A stretch of DNA of 64,000 nt, from positions 11,709,001 to 11,773,000 of the forward strand of contig OX359280.1 of NCBI GenBank assembly GCA_947179155.2, in the 5' to 3' direction. The first letter of the stretch is position 1, and the number at the start of each line of letters is the position of its first letter. This document shows positions 1 through 13,100 of this stretch, piece by piece. The position numbers were made by a program, and so were the translations under genes. Under the pieces are notes generated by a model. The model ran no database searches, had not been told where the DNA came from, and worked only from the letters and a program-made list of their open reading frames with translations. Source of the stretch: Hedera helix (taxonomy: Eukaryota > Streptophyta > Magnoliopsida > Apiales > Araliaceae).

Positions 1-934
1 TTAACTGTAATCAACATATCAGGCAAGTGTCCTATTCTAAATTCTTTATTGGTACATAATTGTTGTACGAATGCCATGCTTCGCACTTTGTGCATCTTGT
101 CAGAATATTCATCTATTGAATTGTTCATGCTTAAAGTTCTTTGACGTATGAACTATTATATGAAGGTCTAATCCATTTGATCCGGTTAGACCAATGTTGG
201 CAGAAGTTATTAAATTCAAATAAATTCTTTGAAGCTAATCCAAGCCATATTGTTGTGGTGCGGAATCATAATATAAAACTGAGATGAACAAAACCCTAAT
301 ATAGGGATTTTTTATCGGTTAATCCAATGTAGAAAAATTGAACGCTATGCATATTCGTAAGTACAAGAGGCTGATCACCTTAAGTACTTGTGAGAATATT
401 TTCATTCATTCGAATGTTAAATATTCCGTAGAACTAACTGTTCATATCTCATTATTATTCATGGTTCTTTATAACCACTTGTCATGTTAACGCAGTTATT
501 TATCAGTTATGAGAATGTTATTATTTATGTACTTCACAATTCTTGTTCAATTGTTGAAGGCATTGAGAAACTTATTTTGTTCATAACAAACCTTTATTGA
601 ACGATTTAAACTTGCTGAGCAAATTTGTTGCTCACCCTTGCTTATATTACCAAATGCAGCTAAGCCCGAGAATTTGGAAGAGAATAAGAAAGAGAAAGGC
701 AAAGGCAAAGTCCAAGACTAGTTTAATTGTATTTACTTTCATTTTATCTATGATGTAGAATTTATGAATTGTATGATGAGATTTAAGGTTAGAAACCTGG
801 GATGAATGTAAGAATGATTTAAGTCTATGTAATATTTATATTTCCGCAAATGAATAGGTAGATGGTAGGTATGTATGTGTGGATCGTGAGCACCGAACCC
901 GGAGTTGCAAGAACCCGGATTTGGGGGCGTCACA
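1..934 (+). mobile_element. 3' end of a chromovirus-like LTR, cut by window start
   Basis: The right end reads as the terminus of a Ty3/gypsy chromovirus (Tekay-type) LTR. It has an element-end signature around 915-934 (ACCCGGATTTGGGGGCGTCACA), a TATTTCCGCA block near 838, and a stretch near 608-640 with 'TGCTGAGCAAATTTGTTGCTCACCC'-like content. The reverse complement of that last stretch recurs inside the LTRs of the element at 3169-14803. This LTR therefore points the opposite way to that element. Its start lies outside the window, so I cannot tell a solo LTR from one end of a full element. No gag or pol reading frame is visible. The LTR abuts the satellite array directly, so it probably inserted into satellite DNA. 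Confidence 0.6.
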
Positions 935-940
935 GGTTGT

Positions 941-2350
941 CTCAAAAGGAGCAATCCTATCACTCTCGCATTTAAAATAATTTATACAACGCACACAAGT
1001 CTTCATTTAAGGAATCTTACTATTTGTTTCGTTATTTTCTCTAAATTTGCAAACAAATAGGTGATTTAGAATCATATTACTTCGTTTTACCTTGGTTAAC
1101 CTCAAAACGAGCAATCCTATCACTCTAGCATTTAAAACAATTTGTACAACGCACACAAGTTTTCATTTAAGGAATCTTGCTATTTTTTTCGTTATTTTCT
1201 CTAAATTTACAAACAAATAGGTGATTTAGAGTCATATTACTTCGTTCTACCTTGGTTAGCCTCAAAAGGAGCAATCGGTCACTCTCGTATTTAAAATAAT
1301 GCGTACAACGAATATAAGCCTTTACTTAAGAAAACTTGGTATTTATTTCGTTATTTTCTCTAAATTTACAACTAAATAGATGATTTTGAGTCATATTACT
1401 TTGTTCTACTATCGTTAGCCTCAAAAGGAGCAATCCTATCACTCTCGCATTTAAAACAATTTGTACAACACACACAAGTCTTCATTTAAGGAATCTTGCT
1501 ATTTGTTTCGTTATTTTCTCTAAATTTGCAAATAAATGGGTGATTTAAAATCATATTACTTCGTTTTACCTTGGTTAGTCTCAAAAGGAGAAATCCTATC
1601 ACTCTCGCATTTAAAACAATGTGTACAATTAACACAAGTCTTTATTTAAGGAAACTTGGTATTTGTTTCGTTATTTTCTCTGAATTTATAAATAAATAGG
1701 TGATTTAGAGTCATATTACTTCGTTCTACTTTGGTTAGCCTCAAAAGGAGCAATCCTATCACTCTCGCATTTAAAATAATTCGTGCAACGCACACAAGTC
1801 TTTGTTTAAGGAAACTTGCTTTTTGTTTCGTTATTTTCTCTAAATTTACAAACAAATAAGTGATTTGGAATCATATTATTTCGTTCTACCTTGGTTAGCC
1901 TCAAAATGAGCAATCTTATAACTCTCGCATTTAAAATAATGCGTACAATGAACACAGGTCTTTATTTAAGGAAACTTGGTATTTATTTCGTTATTTTCTC
2001 TGAATTTGTAAATAAATAGGTGATTTAGAGTAATATTACTTCGTTTTACTTTGGTTAGCCTCAAAAGGAGCAATCGGTCACTCTCGCATTTAAAACAATG
2101 CGTACAACGAATATAAGCCTTTACTTAAGGAAACTTGGTATTTGTTTCGTTATTTTCTCTAAATTTACAACTAAATAGGTGATTTATAGTCATATTACTT
2201 CGTTCTACTATCGTTAGCCTCAAAATGAGCAATCCTATCACTATCGCATTTAAGAATACGTACAACGCACACAATGCTTTATTTAAAGAAACTTGGTATT
2301 TGTTTCATTATTTTCTCTAAATTTGAAAACAAATAGGTGATTTAAAGTCG
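941..2350. repeat. 160-bp tandem satellite array, about nine copies
   Basis: The unit starts with CTCAAAAGGAGCAATC and recurs at 941, 1101, 1261, 1420, 1580, 1740, 1900, 2060 and 2219, giving spacings of 159 or 160 bp. Each unit has the same order of blocks: CTCTCGCATTTAAAA, a GTACAACGCACACAAG-like block, TTCGTTATTTTCTCT, and ATAGGTGATTT with TCATATTACTTCGTTCTAC. Units fall into sub-types. Those at 1261 and 2060 share GGTCACTCTCG, AACGAATATAAGCC, a one-base shorter length and a CTATCGTTAGCC exit. Those at 1580 and 1900 share a TCTGAATTTRTAAATAAATAGG block. The array decays after about 2350. No coding content. The monomer size is in the range common for plant centromeric or pericentromeric satellites, but location cannot be judged from this window. 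Confidence 0.9.
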
Positions 2351-3168
2351 TATGTTGTAGATTGAATGAGATCCTGTCAATTTTGGCTAGGTGTTCATGA
2401 ACACAGTTGTCATAGGGATATAAATAATTAATTGTCTAGTAGCTACCAAGCACCATGAGTTAATGGAGAATTTATTCAGTGTTTTTGGGATATGATCATG
2501 CAGTACTTCAGGTCAATTGTATATTGTCATTTTAGTATGTATAGTGGAACATTTATATTTAAATTCACTGATGATAATACGTAATTGACCTAAAAACACA
2601 ACATGAAAATACTCCAGGTGGAATGAATAATTTTTCTGAGTCCATGACCACACCTGCACCAACTTTGTGGACGGACTTAGCTATAACTGAAGGTGGGAAA
2701 ATGACTTCTTTCGTGATTAATGGATCTAGCCTTGATTTTTTTCCTTTTTATCATGCACTCATGTTGCTTTTTGAGTTTAGCGTGTTGTTCAAGACTCAGA
2801 AATAGTCTATGTTTGCAGGAGACTTGTGCATCGAATACTACCTATATATATATGTTACTAAAGCAGTAAATAAAAGATATACAATTTCAAGGCACATAAC
2901 CCAAGTAAACTTAAAAAGAAATTGACAAGTAATTTATAGTTAAACTCTAATAGTGTCTAATCCTTTCATATAAATTTCCTATAAATTTTTGTCGATTTTG
3001 AAAACTTAAATCTATAAAACAAATTTGGGAGGATTAAATTCAATTTCCGGTCTTTTATTTATGAGCTTTTAACACAACATATTTTAATGTGTTATGAGTT
3101 TTAGAAGGAAATTTTGACTTAAAAAAGTATATTATTATTATAAAATTATATTTGACAACTATTATAAG

Positions 3169-6100
3169 TGTAACATCCCCAAATTCGGGTTCCTTTAACC
3201 CTAGACTTGGTACGTCACGATACATCATCTTCATACATGTTCTATAACTAATGCGGAATATATAAACATAAATTGTTTATTCTACAATATTTCCCAAGGT
3301 TTCTAACCTTAACTTACATATATACCTTTAGATTCATAAAAAGGTTTACAAAATTACTTACATCATATAACAATTTAGTTATAATGAATAACAATATAAT
3401 CTTGTCTTTTGCTTCTGTCTCCGTCTCTCCTCGGACATTCGTATTATTCTGAAATTTGTTATCATGATATAGCAAGAGTGAGCAACGACTTTGCTCAGCA
3501 AGTTTAAATACGATAACGATATATCATGATTGAAAGAAAGAATAAGCTTTTGAATTTTCAACAATATAATAATTGTGAAAGAGTACAAGTCATAATTTCA
3601 ATAATTGAATGACTGAATTAATTAATTTTGAGTGTCAATAATGACCATGAACAAATTTAACTGAACCTTATGGTAATGAAGGTGATCAGCCTTTCATACC
3701 TGATGAACACATGCAACAAGCACTATGTGCGAATCAATAATTTAAAGATGTGGAATAATTATACAGAATTAAACCATAGCATGCTTGAAACATAATAACT
3801 TGAGTTTGAGTTAGGAACTTGAACAATAAAATAATATATCCTGCTCGAATATAAATTGAGTAGGGTTTAGGAAACGTGCATGTCTGCTCAGCTACAATTA
3901 ATGTCTAGCTTTAACTAACTGGCTTTGAAAGACCTAACATTAGTAAAGTTGGTATAATAATTAGTACAGCGTATTTGTACAACTATACGCTCATTAAGAA
4001 ACTTATCTACCAAACATAAGTACTAACACATAATTTAGATCAGTCAAAACAATATTATTAACCTTATAGACCCTCAATCAAATTAGGTTAATAATTTAAT
4101 AAATTAGAAAATATTTTTCTTAAGTGTTGGACACTTATTAAACTATTAAACAATTTATTATAATTGTTTAAACAAAAGAGTTAAAAGACATTTTCTTTAT
4201 TTCATTTAATTACTATTTAACATTAATTAAATAGTAAGTAATTAACTACATTTAGTTATTATTTAATAATAACTTACTAGATTTATTTATTATTTAAAAT
4301 TAATTAAATAATAAATAATTATATTATATTATAAATAATCAAATATCTTTAGTTATTATTTAATAATAACTAATTAACAAGATTCATTTATTATTTAAAG
4401 TTAATTAAATAATAAATAACAAAATTATATAGTAAATACTCAAATATCATTAGTTATTATTTAATAATAAATAATAACTAACTGAATTTATTTATTATTT
4501 AAAGTTAATCAAATAATAAATAATTAAATAATCAATCTTAGTTGTCTTTAATTATTATTTAATAGTAATTAAATAATAATTAATTAATTTATCATCCTTG
4601 TTTATTATTTAATATTAATTAAATAATAATTAATTTAATCATAAATTCAGAAGATATAATATTAAACTAACTAGATTAATATTTAAAACATTTAAATATT
4701 AATCCTAAATATTTATTATATTTGAAAAATATAATATTAAACTAACTAGATTAATATTTACATCATTTAAATATTAATCCTAAATACTTATTATATTTGA
4801 AAAATATAATATTAAACTAACTAGGTTAATATTTACAACATTTAAATATTAATCCTAAATACTTATTATATTTGAAAATATAATATTAAACTAACTAGAT
4901 TAATATTTACATCATTTAAATATTAATCCTAAATACTTATTATATTTGAAAAATATAATATTAAACTAACTAGGTTAATATTTACAACATTTAAATATTA
5001 ATCCTAAATACTTATTATATTTGAAAATATAATATTAAACTAACTAGATTAATATTTAAAACATTTAAATATTAATCCTAAATACTTATTATATTTGGAA
5101 AATATAATATTAAATACCTAAATATCACTCTTGTATTATCATTATTTTTGTTATAATTTTTAATTAATTTTTAAACATTTAAATTAATTAAAATTAACCA
5201 GAATGGCAAAATCGTAAATAAACTGAAAAACCGGACGGAGGGGCAATCTGGTAATTTCGCCGGAAATTTTATTACCGCGCATTGCGCGCGTACCAAAAGT
5301 ACCGGCCCCAAAACGGTGCCGTTTTGGAGAATCATGGCTGACTTCCGCGCGTAACGCGCGGGTTACCTATTTTGCATCCTAAACGGCGTCGTTTGATTTC
5401 GCCCTCGGCAGCAAATTGCTGGCGCGCAACGCGCGGCCAGCTTATTTTTTATTTTTTTTATTTTTTTCTCCAGCAGGTTGTCTACAGTGCCGGTAATATA
5501 CTCCACTTAATAAAAATTATACCTTCAAGTAAGCTTTAACTCCTCAATAAAAATCCAAAAAAATTACCAATCACTTAATATCAATTTATAACATGAAGAT
5601 ATAATTTTTTCATGATTTAATATTATAAAATTTTATAAAAAAATTTTACATCACATAAACTACCACAAATCATAACTTTTTGTGTATAACTCCATTTTGA
5701 GTGATTCAAACTTTGTTTTTCTCATGATTTAATGTTCTATAATATCATAACATTAAATCTAAATTTTATAAAAGTTATTTTTGGACATTATCTTGAGATT
5801 TGATTTAACACCACCAAACACATGTTTTTAGCATATAAATTATACCAAAATACAAACCAAGCATATTAAACTCAAACATGGCATAATTATTACTACTACA
5901 TATTATTAACTACATTAATATATTTATACACACATGTTGGTTTATTTAAAAAATAAAAAATAAACTACATTTAAAATAACCATTACCTCATTCTAATGGC
6001 TATCTTCATTTTTCTTCCAAAATGGGTTGTGCAACTTGAAGATATGCACCAAAATCTCCTTATCTACCTTCTCCATGCTCTCTCTCAAAATTCTTACTCT

Positions 6101-7824
6101 CTAATTTGGAAAGTGAAAGAAGAGAAAATGACTAACAATTCTCTCTCTCTAATGACTTAAGTCTTCCATGATGTATAGATATATATCTTATATCTATGAA
6201 ATTAGACCAACACAAGCTAGCTATTGGATGCTTACACAAGAAAGCTAACCCATGCTTTAGTTGGTGAGGATTTTGTGGGAAAAGACTCACCAAAAAATTA
6301 AAACAAGCAACCTAATTATTAAATAATTAAATAATAAAATAAAACAATTAACATTTCACTCTCTTTCTCACCATCTTGGACGGCTGACTTGGGGACTTTG
6401 TCCCAAAATAATTGACACAAGTCTCTTTTTTTAAACAAATAATCATTTATATAATTAATTTCCAAATGGCTCAAGCTTTGAGCTTTATTTAAAATACCAA
6501 TTGGGCTCCTATTAAATTGTTTGGGCTACTAAATTGTCAAATTTTATTATTCTCCACTTGGGCTACTAATTGACCCATGTTGGGCTAATTCAATAATTTA
6601 CACATTAATTATTCAATCCATGATTAAATAAATAATTAGATTGAATAAATAATTAAATATTCTAACCCATAAGTATTAAATTACTAAATGGACTAATAAA
6701 TATTATTATTAATATTTCACATTATTTACATTAATTAATAATCATATTAATTAATTTATTATATTTAATTCACTCATTATATTCAATTTAATTGAATATT
6801 TAATTAATGACAACTTATCAATTATTTTGATATTAAAACTTTAGAGTGTGTTCGCTAATAATAATATATATAATCTATATATATTATTTATACACATTAC
6901 TTTACCACAAAAACAATTTCACAATAAATTATGAAATTAAAATAAATACAATATATAATTTAATATATATTATTTAGGCCATAAATTAAATTATTTAATA
7001 TATTTACATTAAATAATTCATTTCTCGTCAATTATGAAAATAATTCCATTTACCCGAACATTCATTAAAATAATAATATATTTACTCAATTTCTTATTTA
7101 AATAATTTATTTAATTATTTAATTAATATTACACAAATAATTGTATAATTAAATTTCTCACTCTCATAAATCATTTACAATGATTTATTTAATTATAGAA
7201 TATATTCATTTAATATATTAAATTACTATTTAAAATTACTTAATTAATTTAATCCCTTTATATATATGTACATATATATGAAATTAAATGTTGTACATAT
7301 ATACCATTACTAATCTCCCTTAATTAATTCAACTACTTTATATAATTTATAATTATATAATTTACATAACTATTCCTCACAAATAATTTATCAACAATTT
7401 GCATAATTGTTGATTAATGAATAAATTAATTCCACAATAAACTTTTTAATTCAATTCGGATTAATTTAATATTAATCTATCTATTTATCACAATTTAATT
7501 AACCATTAAATTATGTTACTAAATATGCACGCATATATATATTCATATAAATACATATTTAATTTACACGCAACCACGTCGCATAATTACATAACTCCAC
7601 TAATTAATTCTCTTAATTTAATTAGACTTGCTGTTAGTCAAGTTTATTGAATTATCACTTTACTTGCTAACTTATCAAAAATTTTGATATCACCATATCT
7701 AAGTTAGTCCGTTAAATTTAATTTGGACCTCTATTTATCTATCACTACTAGGTTATCAAACTTCAACCTTTATTAAATATTAAATATTTTATTTCTAATT
7801 CATTTAAATATCCGGAATATTACA
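3169..7824 (-). repeat. LARD left LTR (3' LTR), 4,656 bp
   Basis: It contains an AT-palindrome zone (about 4180-4620, many TTATTTAATAATAA and TTAATTAAATAATAA foldbacks). A six-copy array with a 74-75-bp period follows, with ACTAACTAG at 4666, 4741, 4816, 4890, 4965 and 5039. A GC-rich island lies at 5265-5435 with CGCGCATTGCGCGCG, a near-palindrome CCAAAACGGTGCCGTTTTGG (5308-5327) and AAACGGCGTCGTTT (5381-5394). No reading frame of note is present. Confidence 0.92.
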
Positions 7825-10147
7825 TTCACCCCTTCTTCTAAAAATTTCGTCCCCGAAATTATCTCATACACATTTCTACCAATTTTCATCTCTGAGTATA
7901 ACTCTTTACTCATCAAATTCTATGACCACCCTTTTCTAGGAAGTTCATACTTCTAAACTCATAATTCCAGAACAATGGAATATATTTGCAGAAGAATAAA
8001 TTGAAAATCAATATCTTACAGAAGAATAAATTGAAAATCAAAATATTCATTAAAACTTTCATAATATGCTGAGGGGTCATCAAGACCGTGAACATACGAG
8101 AGGAATTAACTGAATTCCGAATAAATAGTATTTATCCCTGTAAATACTTATAAACAGAGTGTTTATCAATCACAAAGATTGAAAACATTCCATAGGTGTA
8201 CGCTAGGTGATCAACCTATTGTACCATACGTCGTGCAGAACGTCTTAGTTTTTAGGCGCCAATCGGAGCTATATGCCGACAAAAATATATCTGCTTTAGC
8301 CGACAGAATATATTTGTTTTTGCACTTGTTCACCTCAGACTTACTACAAAATTCCGTTCCAAAATAATTTGAATTGGATAATAAAACTTAAGTCAATTCT
8401 GACCAAAAATGTCCAGTCAAAATAAATGACAAAGACTCACATCATTGAACTATTCGTATATTACGATTCAAAAATCATTTCAGATTAGTTGAAATAACTA
8501 AAATTCATTTATAGGACTTCATGATACCGCATCATCTTGACAGTACGTTGAGGATTCCGTCATTAATTCATGACTTCATGATACCGCACATCTTGACAGT
8601 ACGTTGAGGATTCTGTCCTTTGCATCCCCACACCATGGCTTTAATGGCGTGTGATGATTTCATAAATACATTTTGATATTTTCTAATCAATTTGTCTAGC
8701 CGAAACAATTAGCATAGACTCTTCTTTAAACGTCTTAAAATACTGAAAATCATTTTATGACTTTGTCATACTACATCATACCATAGGTGGCTTTAAACAT
8801 CCAACACTAGGTTACTCTGCAATTGATGACTCCGTCGTTTATCATCTCTGCACTAAATGCATTAATGATTTCAAAAATACATTTGTCTTTTCAAAAGCAC
8901 AAAAGTGCGAATTTGGCACGATTTTTAAGAATTTCAAAGTCTAGCATAACTAGAAGATTTGGAATATCCTAAAACCTCAAAACACCTCAAATTTTTCCTC
9001 CACATTCTTTTCCAACTTAATAACTATATCTAGTATAGCTTTAATCTTGCTACTTAATGCTACTCATACTCACTGTTCATGAAACTTACCACACATTAGG
9101 GGTTCAGGAACTTACCACAATCATATGGGTTAAGGAACTTATCCTAGTCAGACCAACATCGTCCATTCGCTGAGGGGTTCCACCATACGATTATGAGTCA
9201 CGAACTTACCATCAATATGAGTTTTAAAAACACGTACTTATGTTAATATTCTCTACCTACCCAATATATTATGAGAAAAGAATCACCTTCTCACCATATA
9301 TCGAATAGCGTGACACCGGGTTCAAATCGATTATCATTATAGGAAGCTAAGTGGTTGTCAAACCAAACACAATCTCCTGCCCATACAAGAAATTGGTCAA
9401 CTCGGCCACTAATCAATATAGAAAGTCAAGCGGTCGTTAAACCACGAACAAATCCCCTGCCCATACAAAGAACTGTTCAACTCAACTACTATATTAATAT
9501 AGGAAGCTAAGTGGCTCTAAAACCAAGCACAAATTCCCTGCCCATACAAAGAATCGTACAACTCAACCACTAATATGAGTCATCGATTAAAAACCCACAA
9601 ACCTCTAACTTCTCTTAACTTGATATGAATTTTGTCAATTCATACCTTATCACACTCAACACTTCAAGAGTCCACTTGTTACTATTTCAGTATCTTCATT
9701 GTTATAGCACCATGCTATCAACACAACCTCTTAATCATTTAACAGACCATTTGTCATTCCATGATTTTACTATGATCATCGTGATCTTATAACACAATTG
9801 ATTTCACTGTACTATTTCTCCTTTATTCTAGGATCGTTTAATTCTATCATCTTATCATTCATCTCTGATCATTTTACTGTACGATCCTTCTCCTTTTTAA
9901 ATTTTTGAATCAAGTGTTCCCTGATTCTTATTCCATTTATTTGGATTACACTCATTGAAGATCCTTCTTTGAATCTTTTCATATATCTTTGTATCTATAT
10001 AGATTTATTTCCTCCTTTATGAACTGTATATGTTCATTTCTAAACTCTATCTGAGTTTATCCTTTCACTGTCTTCATTATCTTTCCATGATTATAGCCTA
10101 AGGTACTGCTACCTAAAAACTATAACCTATCAGCTCTGATACCAACT
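7825..10147 (-). other. LARD internal domain, non-coding
   Basis: This is 2,323 bp between the two LTRs. I see no reading frame above about 60 residues that looks real and no retroviral motif. Short direct repeats are present. A 57-bp duplication starts at 8518 and 8575 (TTCATGATACCGCA). A roughly 80-bp unit occurs three times between 9341 and 9580, with AGGAAGCTAAGTGG and CCTGCCCATACAA in each. A GAAGAATAAATTGAAAATCA pair lies near 7993-8040. The tRNA-iMet primer site is at 10133-10144 and the polypurine tract at 7825-7840, both on the minus strand. Confidence 0.85.
10133..10144 (-). promoter_or_regulatory. tRNA-iMet primer-binding site of the LARD
   Basis: The minus strand reads TGGTATCAGAGC three bases inside the 5' LTR. 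This is complementary to the 3' end of plant initiator methionine tRNA, which primes minus-strand DNA synthesis in many plant LTR elements. It fixes the element orientation as minus. Confidence 0.85.
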
Positions 10148-13100
10148 TGTTACATCCCCAAATTCGGGTTCCTTTAACCCTAGACTTGGTACGTCACGAT
10201 ACATCATCTTCATACATGTTCTATAACTAATGCGGAATATATAAACATAAATTGTTTATTCTACAATATTTCCCAAGGTTTCTAACCTTAACTTACATAT
10301 ATACCTTTAGATTCATAAAAAGGTTTACAAAATTACTTACATCATATAACAATTTAGTTATAATGAATAACACTATAATCTTGTCTTTTGCTTCTGTCTC
10401 CGTCTCTCCTCGGACATTCGTATTATTCTGAAATTTGTTATCATGATATAGCAAGAGTGAGCAACGACTTTGCTCAGCAAGTTTAAATACGATAACGATA
10501 TATCATGATTGAAAGAAAGAATAAGCTTTTGAATTTTCAACAATATAATAATTGTGAAAGAGTACAAGTCATAATTTCAATAATTGAATGACTGAATTAA
10601 TTAATTTTGAGTGTCAATAATGACCATGAACAAATTTAACTGAACCTTATGGTAATGAAGGTGATCAGCCTTTCATACCTGATGAACACATGCAACAAGC
10701 ACTATGTGCGAATCAATAATTTAAAGATGTGGAATAATTATACAGAATTAAACCATAGCATGCTTGAAACATAATAACTTGAGTTTGAGTTAGGAACTTG
10801 AACAATAAAATAATATATCCTGCTCGAATATAAATTGAGTAGGGTTTAGGAAACTTGCATGTCTGCTCAGCTACAATTAATGTCTAGCTTTAACTAACTG
10901 GCTTTGAAAGACCTAACATTAGTAAAGTTGGTATAATAATTAGTACAGCGTATTTGTACAACTATACGCTCATTAAGAAACTTATCTACCAAACATAAGT
11001 ACTAACACATAATTTAGATCAGTCAAAACAATATTATTAACCTTATAGACCCTCAATCAAATTAGGTTAATAATTTAATAAATTAGAAAATATTTTTCTT
11101 AAGTGTTGGACACTTATTAAACTATTAAACAATTTATTATAATTGTTTAAACAAAAGAGTTAAAAGACATTTTCTTTATTTCATTTAATTACTATTTAAC
11201 ATTAATTAAATAGTAAGTAATTAACTACATTTAGTTATTATTTAATAATAACTTACTAGATTTATTTATTATTTAAAATTAATTAAATAATAAATAATTA
11301 TATTATATTATAAATAATCAAATATCTTTAGTTATTATTTAATAATAACTAATTAACAAGATTCATTTATTATTTAAAGTTAATTAAATAATAAATAACA
11401 AAATTATATAGTAAATACTCAAATATCATTAGTTATTATTTAATAATAAATAATAACTAACTGAATTTATTTATTATTTAAAGTTAATCAAATAATAAAT
11501 AATTAAATAATCAATCTTAGTTGTCTTTAATTATTATTTAATAGTAATTAAATAATAATTAATTAATTTATCATCCTTGTTTATTATTTAATATTAATTA
11601 AATAATAATTAATTTAATCATAAATTCAGAAGATATAATATTAAACTAACTAGATTAATATTTAAAACATTTAAATATTAATCCTAAATATTTATTATAT
11701 TTGAAAAATATAATATTAAACTAACTAGATTAATATTTACATCATTTAAATATTAATCCTAAATACTTATTATATTTGAAAAATATAATATTAAACTAAC
11801 TAGGTTAATATTTACAACATTTAAATATTAATCCTAAATACTTATTATATTTGAAAATATAATATTAAACTAACTAGATTAATATTTACATCATTTAAAT
11901 ATTAATCCTAAATACTTATTATATTTGAAAAATATAATATTAAACTAACTAGGTTAATATTTACAACATTTAAATATTAATCCTAAATACTTATTATATT
12001 TGAAAATATAATATTAAACTAACTAGATTAATATTTAAAACATTTAAATATTAATCCTAAATACTTATTATATTTGGAAAATATAATATTAAATACCTAA
12101 ATATCACTCTTGTATTATCATTATTTTTGTTATAATTTTTAATTAATTTTTAAACATTTAAATTAATTAAAATTAACCAGAATGGCAAAATCGTAAATAA
12201 ACTGAAAAACCGGACGGAGGGGCAATCTGGTAATTTCGCCGGAAATTTTATTACCGCGCATTGCGCGCGTACCAAAAGTACCGGCCCCAAAACGGTGCCG
12301 TTTTGGAGAATCATGGCTGACTTCCGCGCGTAACGCGCGGGTTACCTATTTTGCATCCTAAACGGCGTCGTTTGATTTCGCCCTCGGCAGCAAATTGCTG
12401 GCGCGCAACGCGCGGCCAGCTTATTTTTTATTTTTTTTATTTTTTTCTCCAGCAGGTTGTCTACAGTGCCGGTAATATACTCCACTTAATAAAAATTATA
12501 CCTTCAAGTAAGCTTTAACTCCTCAATAAAAATCCAAAAAAATTACCAATCACTTAATATCAATTTATAACATGAAGATATAATTTTTTCATGATTTAAT
12601 ATTATAAAATTTTATAAAAAAATTTTACATCACATAAACTACCACAAATCATAACTTTTTGTGTATAACTCCATTTTGAGTGATTCAAACTTTGTTTTTC
12701 TCATGATTTAATGTTCTATAATATCATAACATTAAATCTAAATTTTATAAAAGTTATTTTTGGACATTATCTTGAGATTTGATTTAACACCACCAAACAC
12801 ATGTTTTTAGCATATAAATTATACCAAAATACAAACCAAGCATATTAAACTCAAACATGGCATAATTATTACTACTACATATTATTAACTACATTAATAT
12901 ATTTATACACACATGTTGGTTTATTTAAAAAATAAAAAATAAACTACATTTAAAATAACCATTACCTCATTCTAATGGCTATCTTCATTTTTCTTCCAAA
13001 ATGGGTTGTGCAACTTGAAGATATGCACCAAAATCTCCTTATCTACCTTCTCCATGCTCTCTCTCAAAATTCTTACTCTCTAATTTGGAAAGTGAAAGAA

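Noticed and set aside
941..2350. Regular repeats as a possible CRISPR array
   Set aside because: The whole 160-bp unit repeats without unique spacers and the setting is a plant nuclear genome; it is a satellite.
2623..2805. 60-codon frame shared in part with 26170-26960
   Set aside because: Copy B is interrupted by a MITE and differs in length. No protein family is recognised, and the sequence similarity is explained by the segmental duplication.
10133..10144. tRNA-like match
   Set aside because: Only the tRNA 3'-end complement is present; it is a retrotransposon primer site, not a tRNA gene. The same holds at 47574-47585 and 42234-42251.
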